Origin: Macquaria australasica
Lineage: Eukaryota; Chordata; Actinopteri; Centrarchiformes; Percichthyidae
Reading direction: 5' to 3'
DNA: 64,000 nt
NCBI GenBank assembly: GCA_005408345.1
Contig: SEMN01000161.1
Coordinates: forward strand, 806,001 to 870,000
The notes under the pieces were generated by a model, which was not told the DNA's origin, did not search any database, and worked only from the letters and a program-made list of their open reading frames with translations. Positions 37,941 to 50,200 of the stretch are shown piece after piece (within the stretch, counting starts at the first letter, position 1; each line of letters opens with the position of its first letter). The translations under genes were made by a program, and so were the position numbers.

Positions 37941-40900
37941 ACTGCATTTCATTTAAACAACTTTTATTTATTAAGTTTTTACAAATAAAGTAACAAATTT
38001 CATTGTATTGTAGCGCAAAGCGCAAAGTTTTTTTTTTTAATATGAAGCTTGAACACTCTATACTTAGTGCAAAACATACCTTTAAAGGCTGCCGATGACT
38101 CCCTACATGTATTTTTTTGTTTTTTCTTTCATTCATTCATCCATCCGTTGTTTTTGTTTTAATCCAACCACTTTGTACAATGTCAAACACGATACAGAAA
38201 AATGAAACCACTGTTAGGTGCTGCTAGAGACATTGAAACTGCTGATAAAATAAAACATGAGCATCAGTGAGACCAGAAACATAATCAACATGTTGAGAAA
38301 AATGTTTTCGCTAACAGTCTGCAGAAGAAACTGTTGCTGTGCTCGAGACTTGACATCATTCCACAGGAGCAAGCTACATGAAACAGCAAGGAGATGCACT
38401 GAATGAATCTGTATGTGTGTATGTGTGTGTGTGTGTTGATCTGTTGGTGCAGTGAAAGGCATTGTTTTTTTGTTTTGTTTTTTTACATGTGGGCACTTCT
38501 ACAGTAAAAAGCATAAAAGGTTAGCGAGTCCTGAACAGGCAAAAAACTGTGAAAACAGGAACTGAATCTAAAGCCAGTGAGTTAAAAACATCTATTGCTA
38601 CACTGTATGTGTGTCTCCAGAAAAAAAAAATCTACTTTTCCACTTTATACTTCAGGAAACTTCACAATAAGAGCGCCTGCACTGGATAACTCTCAAGCCT
38701 TTCACAGTAAGAGTCCTCCACTTCACAATAATTGCACCCACTGATGTTTAACTCTAGAGCTTTAAAAAATAAGAGTCCTCCAGCAGAGGTGTAACTGTCA
38801 AACGCAACCTCAAGAGCTTGAGAGCATACTGTAACTTTAAATAATATTGCATTGCAGTAGGCGTTCCTTTCATAGTAATTATGTAGTAGAGACACAGCAA
38901 AGTATTATCAAACTTCTACTGTGGAAATCATCTGAGGCTCGAGCAATCGCAAAGTGAAAATCCAGGATGTTACCTGGCAACCGTAACAGCTCCAGTGAGT
39001 AAAAGCAGGTAAATGCACTAAATTTTCTTTTTGAATTCTTTACCTCTGATGTTTCCACTCCACTGACACAAAGTCAAATGGCACTGAGTCGGTGGCATCA
39101 TTAAAGGTTTGACTTGTTTCAACAGAGCATGAGAAAACAGGATGAACTAAAGCAAAGTGGCTCAATGATTATTCACAGCTTCAACCAAACTTGCCTAGTC
39201 GCATTATTATTCATGAGAAATGGAAAATATCCCCGAAAAAAACAAAAAACAGGCAAAAGCAATGTACAAACTTTACAAAGTAACCATTTCATGTTTTTAT
39301 GTGAATGCAGAACACCCATTAAATAAAAAAAATAAAAAAAACAACAACAAAAAAAGATGTTAGGTTTTTAAGTGAATGTCAAAGTTTGTACCAGATATGT
39401 TTCATTTGCAGTGACAAATGAAAAGAGAAAAGAGGACAGGGTGTCAAAGGCCTTGAATCTAAAACCGCCATAACTCCATTATCACCATCACTTCCATCAT
39501 CACTACCAGTACAACCATCATCACCACCACCAACACCACCTCTAGCACTGTGATGCCCTTATGTTAAAATATATATTTTTTTGAATTTTTGGTTTACGTA
39601 GTAATTTCTGTGAATAAACACCGTTAAACCCCAATGGTGCAGCTTCAGACACATACAGTGGGAATAGGAGTGGATGAGACAGTATTCATACCTTCTACAG
39701 ACATGCTTTTTTTGCCCAATAGCAGCAATTCTATAGCCAACATCTTTCCTAGTAGGATAAAAAATTGGATAACAGTGAGTTACACTAGAGGTGCCAGATG
39801 TCTCCTACAATGTGCATATATTTTTATGCTGCTCTTGACACTTAAAGGCCCTGAAAACTTATTTTCTCCATCAGCTTCTTACTACGAGTGATGGGTTCCT
39901 ACATGAAAACACTATTTTATGCCAAAGTTTGGACACTTTTTGGTTATTTTACACAAGAGATTTCTGTATTTTCTCTTCTCTTCTCACTGGTTTGAAGTGG
40001 GTGGGGCTCAGTTGGAAAAAGGTACTCCCGCGCAACCAATCAGGATTCAGCAACCTTTGAATTACAATCTGACGACAGTTGGTGGGTTTTTTGGTCACTG
40101 TCAATCAAATCTTATTCAAACCACACACACACAGTCCTGATAAAGCAGTTATATAGCTGAGTTATGGGTGTTAAACTGTTGTTTGTTGTGGTAATATTAC
40201 TGCAAATCTATGCAAAGTTTATAGTAGATGTGCCTTGTATAGTATAGTTAGTGAAACTAAACAGATTGCATCATTTCTCTGTAAATGTCTGCACTCACTA
40301 TTCACTGAATAATAATTCAAAAATGCTCAAAATAGGGCATGAGACTTAGTTTTTTAATCCAGGGGCCACAGCATCATCATTCGTTTTGGTAAAAACATAA
40401 ATCTAGATTGCATTAAAGATGCGTCAACATTCAAAGAATGTTTAGTTCACTGTACCAATGCGTCCTCTGCTGACTGTATCCTGCACCCGGGCCAGTGCCT
40501 CTAAAGTACAGAGTGGTCCAAGCTTCAAATACAATCTTCAACAACTCCCTCCTTAAAACTGAAAAAATATTCCCGCTCCTTTTTTCCTCCCCAATATCTA
40601 CACTTAAAACCCTGAAAAAAAAATGGCACTGACAAACTCTCATGTTCTCTCCATCTTTCATTATGTTGGTGGTGTAACCGGGCCTTAGACACCGTCGGGC
40701 CTCATGTGAAAGTAAAGCACAGCAACGGGCCTCACAGAAACAACACTGACTTCAAATGGTGGCCTTTTGCAGTCTTCACTGGTCAATATCATTGGCTTAA
40801 ATGGCAGCAGAGTTAGGGTCAATTCATCCTGCTATCGATTCAACGAGCTATGTTATATGGTTAATAGCTATGATTTCCATTTGTTTAATCCAACATGGGG

Positions 40901-42099
40901 AAACCTGCTTGCTTCTAGGGGAAGATACACTCTCAATAAGTTGAAATCAAAGAATTAACCACAAACCAGCTGTAGTGCACACAGCAGCAGCAAACAACAG
41001 CCATTATTACTGCATCTCCACCAATCTACTGAATGCCTGCTCCACTAACACCAGGTCCAATCATCACCACTGACTTCAAAGTGACACCCTCAAAACTCTC
41101 CACACATGCTGTCAAGTGTGCTTGCTTTAACCCAAGTCCTCAAACCCCCCAACGGAACAAGCAACAGGGAGGATGCAAGGCACTAGTAAGTACCTCCAGT
41201 ATTCACCGGAGGCTCTAGGGGAAGGAACAGGGGGAAGCGAAAAAAAAAGCGAAAATAAAAGACAGGCTTTTTTTTTTTCAAGTACATTAAAATGGACACC
41301 ATTGGTTTATACATTCACATTCATCTAACAAAACCAGGGGAGAAAGGGAAGAGGAGGGCTATTTAAAGTGTCTGATATATAAGTACTGTATTAAGAAAAA
41401 AAATAGCTAGCAATACTTTATTATCTAAATATCAACTATCCTGCCGTTCACCCCGGTTTGTCTTTATAATTGGGCCTGGAGGTCACTTTCAACTTTCAAT
41501 TCAGTCAGTTATAAAGATGAACTGAAACTGCAGTTGGTCAGTTGTCAGTAAGGCATTTGTTTTGGATCGTGTCCTCAGTAACTGGACGTGAGGACGACTA
41601 TTGAAAAGAGGGATTTTTCAATTTTCACATTTTGATGAGAATCCATTTGCTGTAAGCAGTGAACTGAAAGTGAAAGGACCCCAAACCGTTCTCTGTATGC
41701 TTTTTTGTTCTTTTTTTAATTCGTGACATTTCACCCCAAAACTAATGTTGTCCAACAACATTTGCTAAGAATAAACAACAATAATCACAGTGTTTCCACA
41801 TCATACACCGATGTGCGCGTATAACAGGTCCATCGACGGAACACGTTCTTGTTTTTGTTTCTTTTTAAATAGAATAATAATCATTAACAACAACAATTAT
41901 GACAATAATGTACATTGCAATCATTTCAACACAAATGTTGAAACCAACCTAATGATGAAAGTAAGAACTGAGGCATTAGTCTGTGAATCTATGTCTGTTA
42001 AACGGCTGCTATGCCTCCAACAACGTGCGTGTATTTACATGAGTCTGTGCATGACTGTGTGTGTATGCAGGTGTGTGTATTTATATGGATGTCTCATGC

Positions 42100-42101
<2 letters not shown>

Positions 42102-42149
<48 letters not shown>
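42102..42149. repeat. (GT)n microsatellite in presumed wnk1 3' UTR
   Basis: About 24 units; (AC)n on the wnk1 sense strand. Confidence 0.9.
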
Positions 42150-42151
<2 letters not shown>

Positions 42152-43696
42152 AGCTGGGGGCAGCAAGCAAAACAAACCCAAACGAAACAAAACCAAAATA
42201 AAACAACAAAATGGAATCATCATAGCTGACATTCTAAAAAATAAACAGAGACACAAACTGTACAGGGACTCTATATTATTCTGATAACAAGGCCACTTTT
42301 TCACGCTGAGTTCTCTCATGTTTGGGCTATTTATTTTTTTTCTCTTGAAAGGTTTCTGCTGTTATTGCTTCAAATGGCAACAGAGAGGCGGAGAGAGGGA
42401 TGGAGGAAGAGGTGGAGTCGTGATGGTGATGAGGCGTTTGGTGTGCAGAAGAATCTGTCATGTCCATTCAGTACTTTAGCACTGGTGCACACAGCCAGTA
42501 TGTTCCTAAAGTAAGCAGTGGAACATGAAACAGATGAGGTGTTTGACTGTTAACACAAACACTCTCATGCTGCCCCCCCCCCCCCTTCATCTGCTTTCTT
42601 TCCTCCATCTCTCTCCATCTGTTTGAATGCTTTGTCAGAACAAGGGAGGAACAAGACACAGAAGGTAACAGAGGAGTAGCTGTCACAATTTTTCTCAAGC
42701 TGACAAGTCATAACCCCACCAACTGCTGGACTATACCTACTCTAAACCAGGCTCGAGGTCAGCTCAGCTCCAGACAAATTCAGTTCAAATTCTCAATGTG
42801 CGTTTGATTTGTTTTGTTTTTTTGTGCTTTGAATGGTTAAGAAAAATGTCCAAATTCTGAATACTGAAGAAAAACCACTTTCTGAACTTAAGATAAACTC
42901 AGATGCAGCTCTAAAACATCTCCCCATTCTGCTCTCACCTGATATCAAAGCTACTATGTGAGACCTTCCTTGTAAGCATGAATTCAAGGGATGCAAAATG
43001 ATGCTAACTGCTGGCAGAAACACTGCCACTGCTTGATTTCAGAGTGATACAGCCTCTTACTGCATCGTTTGATGTTGACGCTGAACACTAAGAAAGACAA
43101 CCTTAATGTGATGGCCAGCCATGCTCTCCTCTGTATCCACCAGCTACCTCTTTAGAGAGTGCCAATGTCATTTCTGTGTCAAATTTGGAAAAACTGCACG
43201 TTTCTATCTTCTCTGAGAGCTTGACGACTCTTAATACTCAGTCTGAGAGCTAAAAGTTTGAAATATTTTCAGCAAATTCAGCATTGGAAGCTATTAAGAG
43301 GTGCTGTGTGGACACAAGGACTAAAGTTAGTTTAAGCTGGCCACCACATTCCCCACCCGTCAACCTGATGTAGCATCTCCCCTCCACTGTCTCACAATTT
43401 AGAGCATGAAATGGAACAAGTGTGACTGAGCCTTAAGTGTCTATACACAATACCTCACACACAAACAGTTATTAACACCAATCCCACACCCTGTCAGAAC
43501 CTCTTTGGCCTTTTAACATTGCACTCATGAGTCTTTTCCTTTATCCTTGAGCATTTGGCCGGCTGTCACAAGCCCACAGTCAAACACAGCAGAAAAGCTT
43601 GTCAGCTTCTGTCATTTCAAACTCCCCGCTCTCCACACTCCTCCAGATCTTCCATCCTCTCCGGTCGTATCAAGCCCACAACACTCTGTTCCACAT

Positions 43697-43727
43697 CAGT
43701 CCAGTCCAGTCCAGTCCAGTCCAGTCG
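43697..43727. repeat. (CCAGT)n pentanucleotide repeat just after the wnk1 stop
   Basis: About six perfect pentamer units lie 34-64 nt downstream of the stop codon on the wnk1 sense strand, at the start of the 3' UTR. Confidence 0.9.
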
Positions 43728-43760
43728 GGCCGTGATTCAAACCAGCCCTCACCCCCAGCC

Positions 43761-44201
43761 CTACGTGGTCCTCAGGTTGGGTCCTCCTGGGTTGCTGACC
43801 GACTTCTGCAGAGTGTTGGTCAGATGGAAAGCCTGGAGCGGCCCCTGCCCGGGAATCTGGCCCTGTCCACCAACCGTGGTGGGGTAGGGGCCCAGGGGCT
43901 GGGAGGTGCTGACAAGCAGAGGCCCAGGCTGTGCTGGGGCCTGGTGTGGGGTTGACAGGCCGTGAGCCGGACCGGACCATTGTGCGCTGTAGGCCGCGGT
44001 GGGGGTGTAGTGGATGAACTGGTGAGGTTGGGGTTGAGGTGGAGTGGAGGAGGCAGGGGGCTGGCACAGGGAGCCCTTGCGGACGGCCATAGAGGTAGCG
44101 GTGGTGGGGTTTGTAGGGAGGTGAGCTGAACCTCCAATGCTGCTGGTACACAGCTGGCTGGGAGCAGAGTACTTCCTGCTCAGACTGGCTGACTGGATAA
44201 C
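43761..44201 (-). CDS. wnk1: wnk1 terminal exon with stop codon
   Basis: It contains SRKYSAPSQLCTSSIGGSA (human ARKFSAPGQLC...GGSA) and QWSG, and ends LQKSVSNPGGPNLRTT before TAG at 43763-43761. The preceding exon (44889-44833, 19 codons) replaces the human GRRGSKGHMNYE block with GKRSAKQLQQAPTQGHSYE. Confidence 0.93.
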   Translation of the reverse strand, partial: VIQSASLSRKYSAPSQLCTSSIGGSAHLPTNPTTATSMAVRKGSLCQPPASSTPPQPQPHQFIHYTPTAAYSAQWSGPAHGLSTPHQAPAQPGPLLVSTSQPLGPYPTTVGGQGQIPGQGPLQAFHLTNTLQKSVSNPGGPNLRTT

Positions 44202-47153
44202 CTGGAGAGGGGGATATTTCACATGAAAAAAGAGAAACGTTTATTCCTGCTAACACTTTGTTAGTTATACATTTTTATCACAATCAAGCATGTTTATTTT
44301 TTAATGACCTTTCTTTTTTCAGTTTAATTTGAGTTTTGAAAACATGCATCTCAGGGGGAAAAAATGTAATCCCTGATTGTTTTGGAAATGCAAAGTTTCT
44401 CACATTTTTTGAATACTCTGTAAGCAGCTTGTGTGTGTATGATGTGAGGCTGCATTACCAACAGGGCAAAGCACCCTCAGGGGCCCCAAAGGTCTCAGGG
44501 TCACTGCACGTCAGGTAGTTTTGGTGATTTAATAATTTGAAAATTTGTTTAGAAATTTGCAACGCTAAATACAACATAAAATTAGGCAGGTACTGAATCA
44601 TTAGCTCAACCTGTGGTCCTGTCTTGTAGAAGGGCCCTGTGTTAAAGTCTAGTTTAAAGACCTTTATTATTTTATTATTATTTCATATTGTGCTCCCATG
44701 GTGCATGTTCCCAAATAAAGTTGTTTTTGATCAAATTAACAAAAAAAGACACAATAACCAGTTGATATTATTACAGCATAGAAGCACTAGATGATCTGGC
44801 CATGATGTGATGTGATGTGTTTTTAAACCAACCTCGTAGCTGTGTCCCTGTGTTGGGGCCTGCTGCAGTTGTTTGGCACTCCTCTTCCCCTGAAAAAGTT
44901 TCATATTTAGTTCAGTTCACTCACCTGTACATTAAATTATTAAAACACCAAAAAATAATCACGCAAAACAGTTATTCTAAACCTCAAGGATCAATAAATA
45001 AAGTCAAAAAAATGTGACTGCGGGAGGGTTCAAAGCCCTAATTGCAACAAAATGCTGCATTTCTTAAAAGCAGCCTGGAACAATGTACACTGTGCAACTT
45101 TATCAACTACTGGATGTTAAAAGACTTAAAATAAAGTATTTGCTGTCTTTACTCTTAAACTTTGGAATAGTTTACCTCTCACTATTAGATCATCCAGTTA
45201 AACTGAACTTTTCTACAAAACTTCAAGACAAACTTATATTCCCTCTCTTTTCTCATCTGATGTTTTGGTCAATGTAAACACACATAAAGTGCCAAATGGA
45301 TACAAGACAAACATATCATCAGCCAAATGCCAGTGGGTTTTGGCTGAGGTTTGTTTACTCTACCAACCACTTTGGCTTTTAACAAAACTACCATTTAGAG
45401 TTTAGTTTCTTTCCTCTATCCGTCTTCATTACTGATAAACTAAATACAGAACCTGGTGAGTCACTGCTGGAGGAGACAACGTCTGCTACAGTGAGAGGAA
45501 TCATAAAACAGCAGTAAACCTGTGAGAGGTTCATGGCATCTCTGGCCCAGTTGTCCACCAGTTTATGGAGGTCATCGGTGAAGGTTCCTTTCCTCTGGTG
45601 GGGGGCTGACATGTTGGTGGGCAGACACTGAGAACCCCCCTGGCTCTGACCCAAACCACCTGAACCGCTCACGGCATTGGTGCTATTAGTCCCTGTGGAG
45701 GGCGACGGAGAGAGAGAGGAGGAGAAGAGCGAAGGATGTGAGATATTGTTCGAACTAGAAGAAGATGATTAATTGATGTTATCTGAATGAATGAGAATGC
45801 ACTTCCTGTCTTGACCATGAAAAGGGGCGTCACATGGTGACAGAGGCTGGTCGGGGCAGAGTTTTAGGAGTGGGTCTGCATGTTGACATGGTCATAGAAT
45901 TATATTGTTTAGTTGTAATGGTGGAAATAATGATGACAGACGGGATCATGAGAAAAACTATGATAGTAGTGCAACATTTTAAAGCAGAACCTAGTCACTT
46001 TTGCCTGCAAATATGACAAATACTGAACTTGTTTCAGAATATATCATATTGTCAATCTGTTCTCTCAAGAGTCCCATTGCTTCAGGTTAGTGATACACTG
46101 GGCAACCTGTAAAGCTGACATTCCTAGCAGCATTCACCCACAAGATGCTCCAACACGAAAAAAGCAGTGCTGAGCCAGTCCTGCTGTTGATCACAGTTGC
46201 CCTGTGTACCACTGATCTCGTGTTTGGATTTATTTTTTGACCATTAGAGGGCACTCAAGCTCTGTAACAGCTGCTAGTTTGCTTTTTTTTGAGCATCAAC
46301 CTCATCAGAGGAAATTCACTGCAGGAAAAAAAAGAAGCACACACTGCACACTGGTCAGGGTGTCTGCATGTAAGTGCTGTGCTGTGCTGTGCTGTGCATC
46401 GTCGCATGTAGCCTAGTCAAGTTAAGTTAACATCATCTATTATAGGATACCGGTACCATAATCATAGCATGTTCCAAGACTGCACTTCTTTGCATTAGTG
46501 CCTCTCTACCAAGCCAAGAGGAAACTAAAGCAGTATATGCTGAGAGGTGAGAGGAGGAAGATTATAAAATGCCTCAGCTCTTTGCTATACACTTTGCTGG
46601 TTCAGATATTGCCACAGGATTTCAGAATTAAAGGTTTCACTTCAATCAAATCTGGATCCTCAATATTGCAGGCACAGCCCTGACAATATGCATGTGTATT
46701 TTTCACAAATACACCGTTTTCATTCAGGCCAGTGAAAGAGAACATCAGGATTAATAAGTTTTCTTTCTTTATTATCATTCCTTCGCTATACCATAAATTG
46801 AGACTATGGTTACATTACAAGGATCTGATGCATTTCATTTGTAGAAAAAGGGATCCCAAAGCCATGCGGACAAAATGAGCTTGGCTATGGTATTTATAAG
46901 ATCTGTTCATATCAGATATTACCCTAAAAAAAAGACATAAGACGCAGGGATTAGTCAGTAAAAACGAATCAAACGGTTGGTCTGACAAATACTGTCATGT
47001 CATGCTAAATAAAATGGAGGAAAATAAGAATGAGAAGACGCTGAGTCATGACTGACTGCAGCAGCATGGAATTCTGGGCAATGTAGTTAAGACCACAAGC
47101 CATGACGAGGGAGGAGAGGAAAGGGAGGGGGCAGAGTGGCTAACAGCTGTTCT

Positions 47154-47231
<78 letters not shown>

Positions 47232-50200
47232 ATTGCGGGTGCATGCGCTGTCAGTCTGAATCTGTCATGGCTGGTCAACTCAGTCATTTCAGTCCTCAAA
47301 CTGCATCTTTGATCCTTTATTATCAAAAACATCTTTTTTTTAAAAACCAAAATGTCAAAATTGAAAATGCAAGGTTTCTGTGAGGATCAAAGTTTAAATC
47401 TAAGGGAGAGCAGGAGGAAGCGTGGGAGAGCAAGTGCAAGGATGGAAGAGGGGATGGATGGAGGGAGGAAAGACCAAAAAGAGAGATAGTTACTACAGAG
47501 CTGGTTGCAGGGGCAGACTTTTTTCACCATCTTCCCTGTGCGGCCGGAAGACAACGATTGGAGGATTGGGAGAGAGTCAGAGTTAAACCCCGCCCACAAC
47601 ACCCGACAACCAAACACAATATGCATCTGAGTACAATTATTTGAGCTTGAAGTAGTCAATAAACAACACTTTGGGGTTGAGTTACCCAATAACATCTTAA
47701 CACTGAGACCAGTACCTGTCCCACAGTGCACTGGGATTCAAACCCTGGAAAGCGAAGTTAGAAGTATTTATGTGCAGTTTTTAAATGTAAAAATTAAAGG
47801 CAAGTGTCTTTTGTGTGTTCTGGACTCTGCACTGTGAGAAAGGCTGGCCACAGATGTCAAGTCACAATGCTGCCATCTTTATACACATGAACAACTGCGT
47901 AAAGATACTTTTCTTCTGACAAGGCCAAGATATGTAGGCAACGTTCTGAGGAACAACAACAGACCAGTTAATAACATAAACATTTTGTAAGCAAAGCTCT
48001 TGAAGATAATACTTGTTTTTAACAGTAAACTAAACTGAGTCATTGCACACTGCCTCAAAGTCTTGCCTGTCTACTGTGGCTTTAAGATGCTTTTGGGTAA
48101 CCAACCCCTGATTCTGAGTCCTCTCTACAGCTCACAGGGCCACACCAGAACTGGGTCCAAATTAGGATTCATATATATCTGTTTCCAGACCTCTGAATCG
48201 CTGCACACATCTTTGATTTACAATTTAAATAGAATGAAGTGAAACAAAATGGCAATTCAGTCTTACTTTCAGGCTAATATCAAAAGGTCAGTTACATGAA
48301 TGAATAATGATTTTAATGCCAAAGTTACATCACTTGTCTTCCTAAGCTACCTGTTTACGAACAAGAACAAGTTATGATCAAAAAGACCCAGGTCTGTGTC
48401 TCTCCCCCCCCCCCACGGCTGTGCAGTGATAGGGGAACAGGTGGGGGGTGAGGAAAGGGAGTGAGGGAAAGAAGTAAGTAAGGGAGAGAAAGGGTTTGAG
48501 CTGCAGAGGGTTCAGAGGCATTCATAAACATCCCTTCATCAAGCACAAAACATTTAACCAACGCTACATATTATGATTATAATATGATTTGAGAAAAACA
48601 ATTTCTTAATCACGAAAAATACTGAAATAAATAAAGACTGATGCACGGTATTTGAACAGAACTGTGCTTAAATGAATGCATCATTGCAATTAATCAAGTT
48701 TAACTAAAACAAAGAATACATTTCCTATGAAAAACAAAAGTGTGTGGCAGAAATCTCAAGTCATCAGGTCTCAACTTGTCTTTCCTTGTTGGTCTGCTTG
48801 TTTTCACAGAGGCGAAGGTTAGAAATGGAAGCAGCCGGGATTTGAAACTCAGACTGACACACAAACAAAGCTGTATCATCTATCTCTAACGTATTAGGAC
48901 TAGAGATGAAATGGACTGTATGTTGAATGCCTGTAATGCTGCTGGCTGCTTACAATGCTAGTTATGATGGGCCTTTAAACTTATTAAGACTGTTAACAGG
49001 CTGCCTGGAGCATTAGCTAGATGGCTAAAATGGAAACACACAGCACAAGGGAGCTAGTGGAAAAATCCATGTGCATTTTAGCTGCTGTTATGAAGCGTCT
49101 TTCCCACCAGTCACTTTCCCAGGGAACTAATTTGTGTTCATGCAATCATTTCTGGTTATACTGCACTAATGCCTATGAAATTAAAGCTATAATCCTTGAG
49201 ATTTTCATGAAATCAACCCCCATTTTTGATACTATTTAAAAGTCAGCATTTTTTTTAGCAATAGTCATTCAAGGTTTTTACATTCTGTAATCATTTGTCT
49301 ACATATTAGTTTTCATTTTTAGTGGCGGAGTCTGCCATCCAACCTGCCTACCTATGCATTTTTGAGCAGCTGATCACTTTCAAATAGTGCAGGGAGAAGT
49401 GGAACAAGACGGAGCAGCAGCAGTGAAGTGGTAGATGAAGAGCTGCAGGACAGGTTGGCAAGGTAACCAACTTCACTGTGCCCTGCTGTTGTGTGGAAAA
49501 CTACTCGCTCTGTGTGCAGCATGGAATCAGATTGAGGTTGCTCATGGCACGATGGAAAACGACTGGCTCTTTTATCAAAACAATGTGAGTTTGTTTGGTT
49601 GCGCTGTAAACAGACACACCAGTTGCTCTTCTGTTGTATTTCTTGCAAACTAAGCTGCTCAAAGAGAGTCTGCTGCCCCCAGAATTTTGGGACCTGTAGT
49701 ATTAAACTGCACTTGCTGTTACCACCAGTAACCCTGGGTGTCGCCAAAACAACCAGGGCTGAATGTCACAGCAGCCTGGACCTGTCTGCCTGCCTGTCTG
49801 CCAACCTGAACCTGCATGTAAGCTCATTATGTGCAAATAAATCGTTAAATAAACTGCTTGAGTCTCCCTGTTCTGTCTGCATTTGGGTCCTTTCCCTGCT
49901 GCCTGCACTTCGCCCCGTAACACTGAAATCGTAAGGATTATAATTTTAAACAGACTAGTAATACTCAGTTCCATGTCACTAATGTCGCTGGTTGATATAA
50001 AGAAGTTTTACGTTATAGAATCAGAGTTGCTGATTTGTGATTTGGCTGGTGCAGGTTATAATGAAAATTGCAGTGCAATTTGTTCTGTTGACAGCCTTTT
50101 AAAGCGTAACTTTCAACAGTAAACACTTTGCTGTGTCCTTTCTTTCAATTATGATGCCATTATTTTGTTTTTGACAACGCTGTTATTGGCCCGCAGCCGA

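Larger units (their letters stand above)
37963..43760 (-). other. wnk1: wnk1 3' UTR (probable, long)
   Basis: No coding sequence is seen between the wnk1 stop and a tandem poly(A) signal (AATAAATAAA on the minus strand) at 37963-37972. If that site is used the 3' UTR is about 5.8 kb. Nearer minus-strand AATAAA hexamers (for example near 42331 and 41417) could give shorter ends. The interval includes imperfect tandem sequence near 38640-38830, a CAT/CAC-rich stretch near 39480-39540 and a TG repeat at 42102-42149. Confidence 0.4.

Noticed and set aside
49352..49747. 131-codon minus-strand frame in a wnk1 intron
   Set aside because: No recognisable domain, no conserved splice sites in phase with wnk1, and overlapping open frames on the opposite strand. 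Chance or decayed repeat is more likely.
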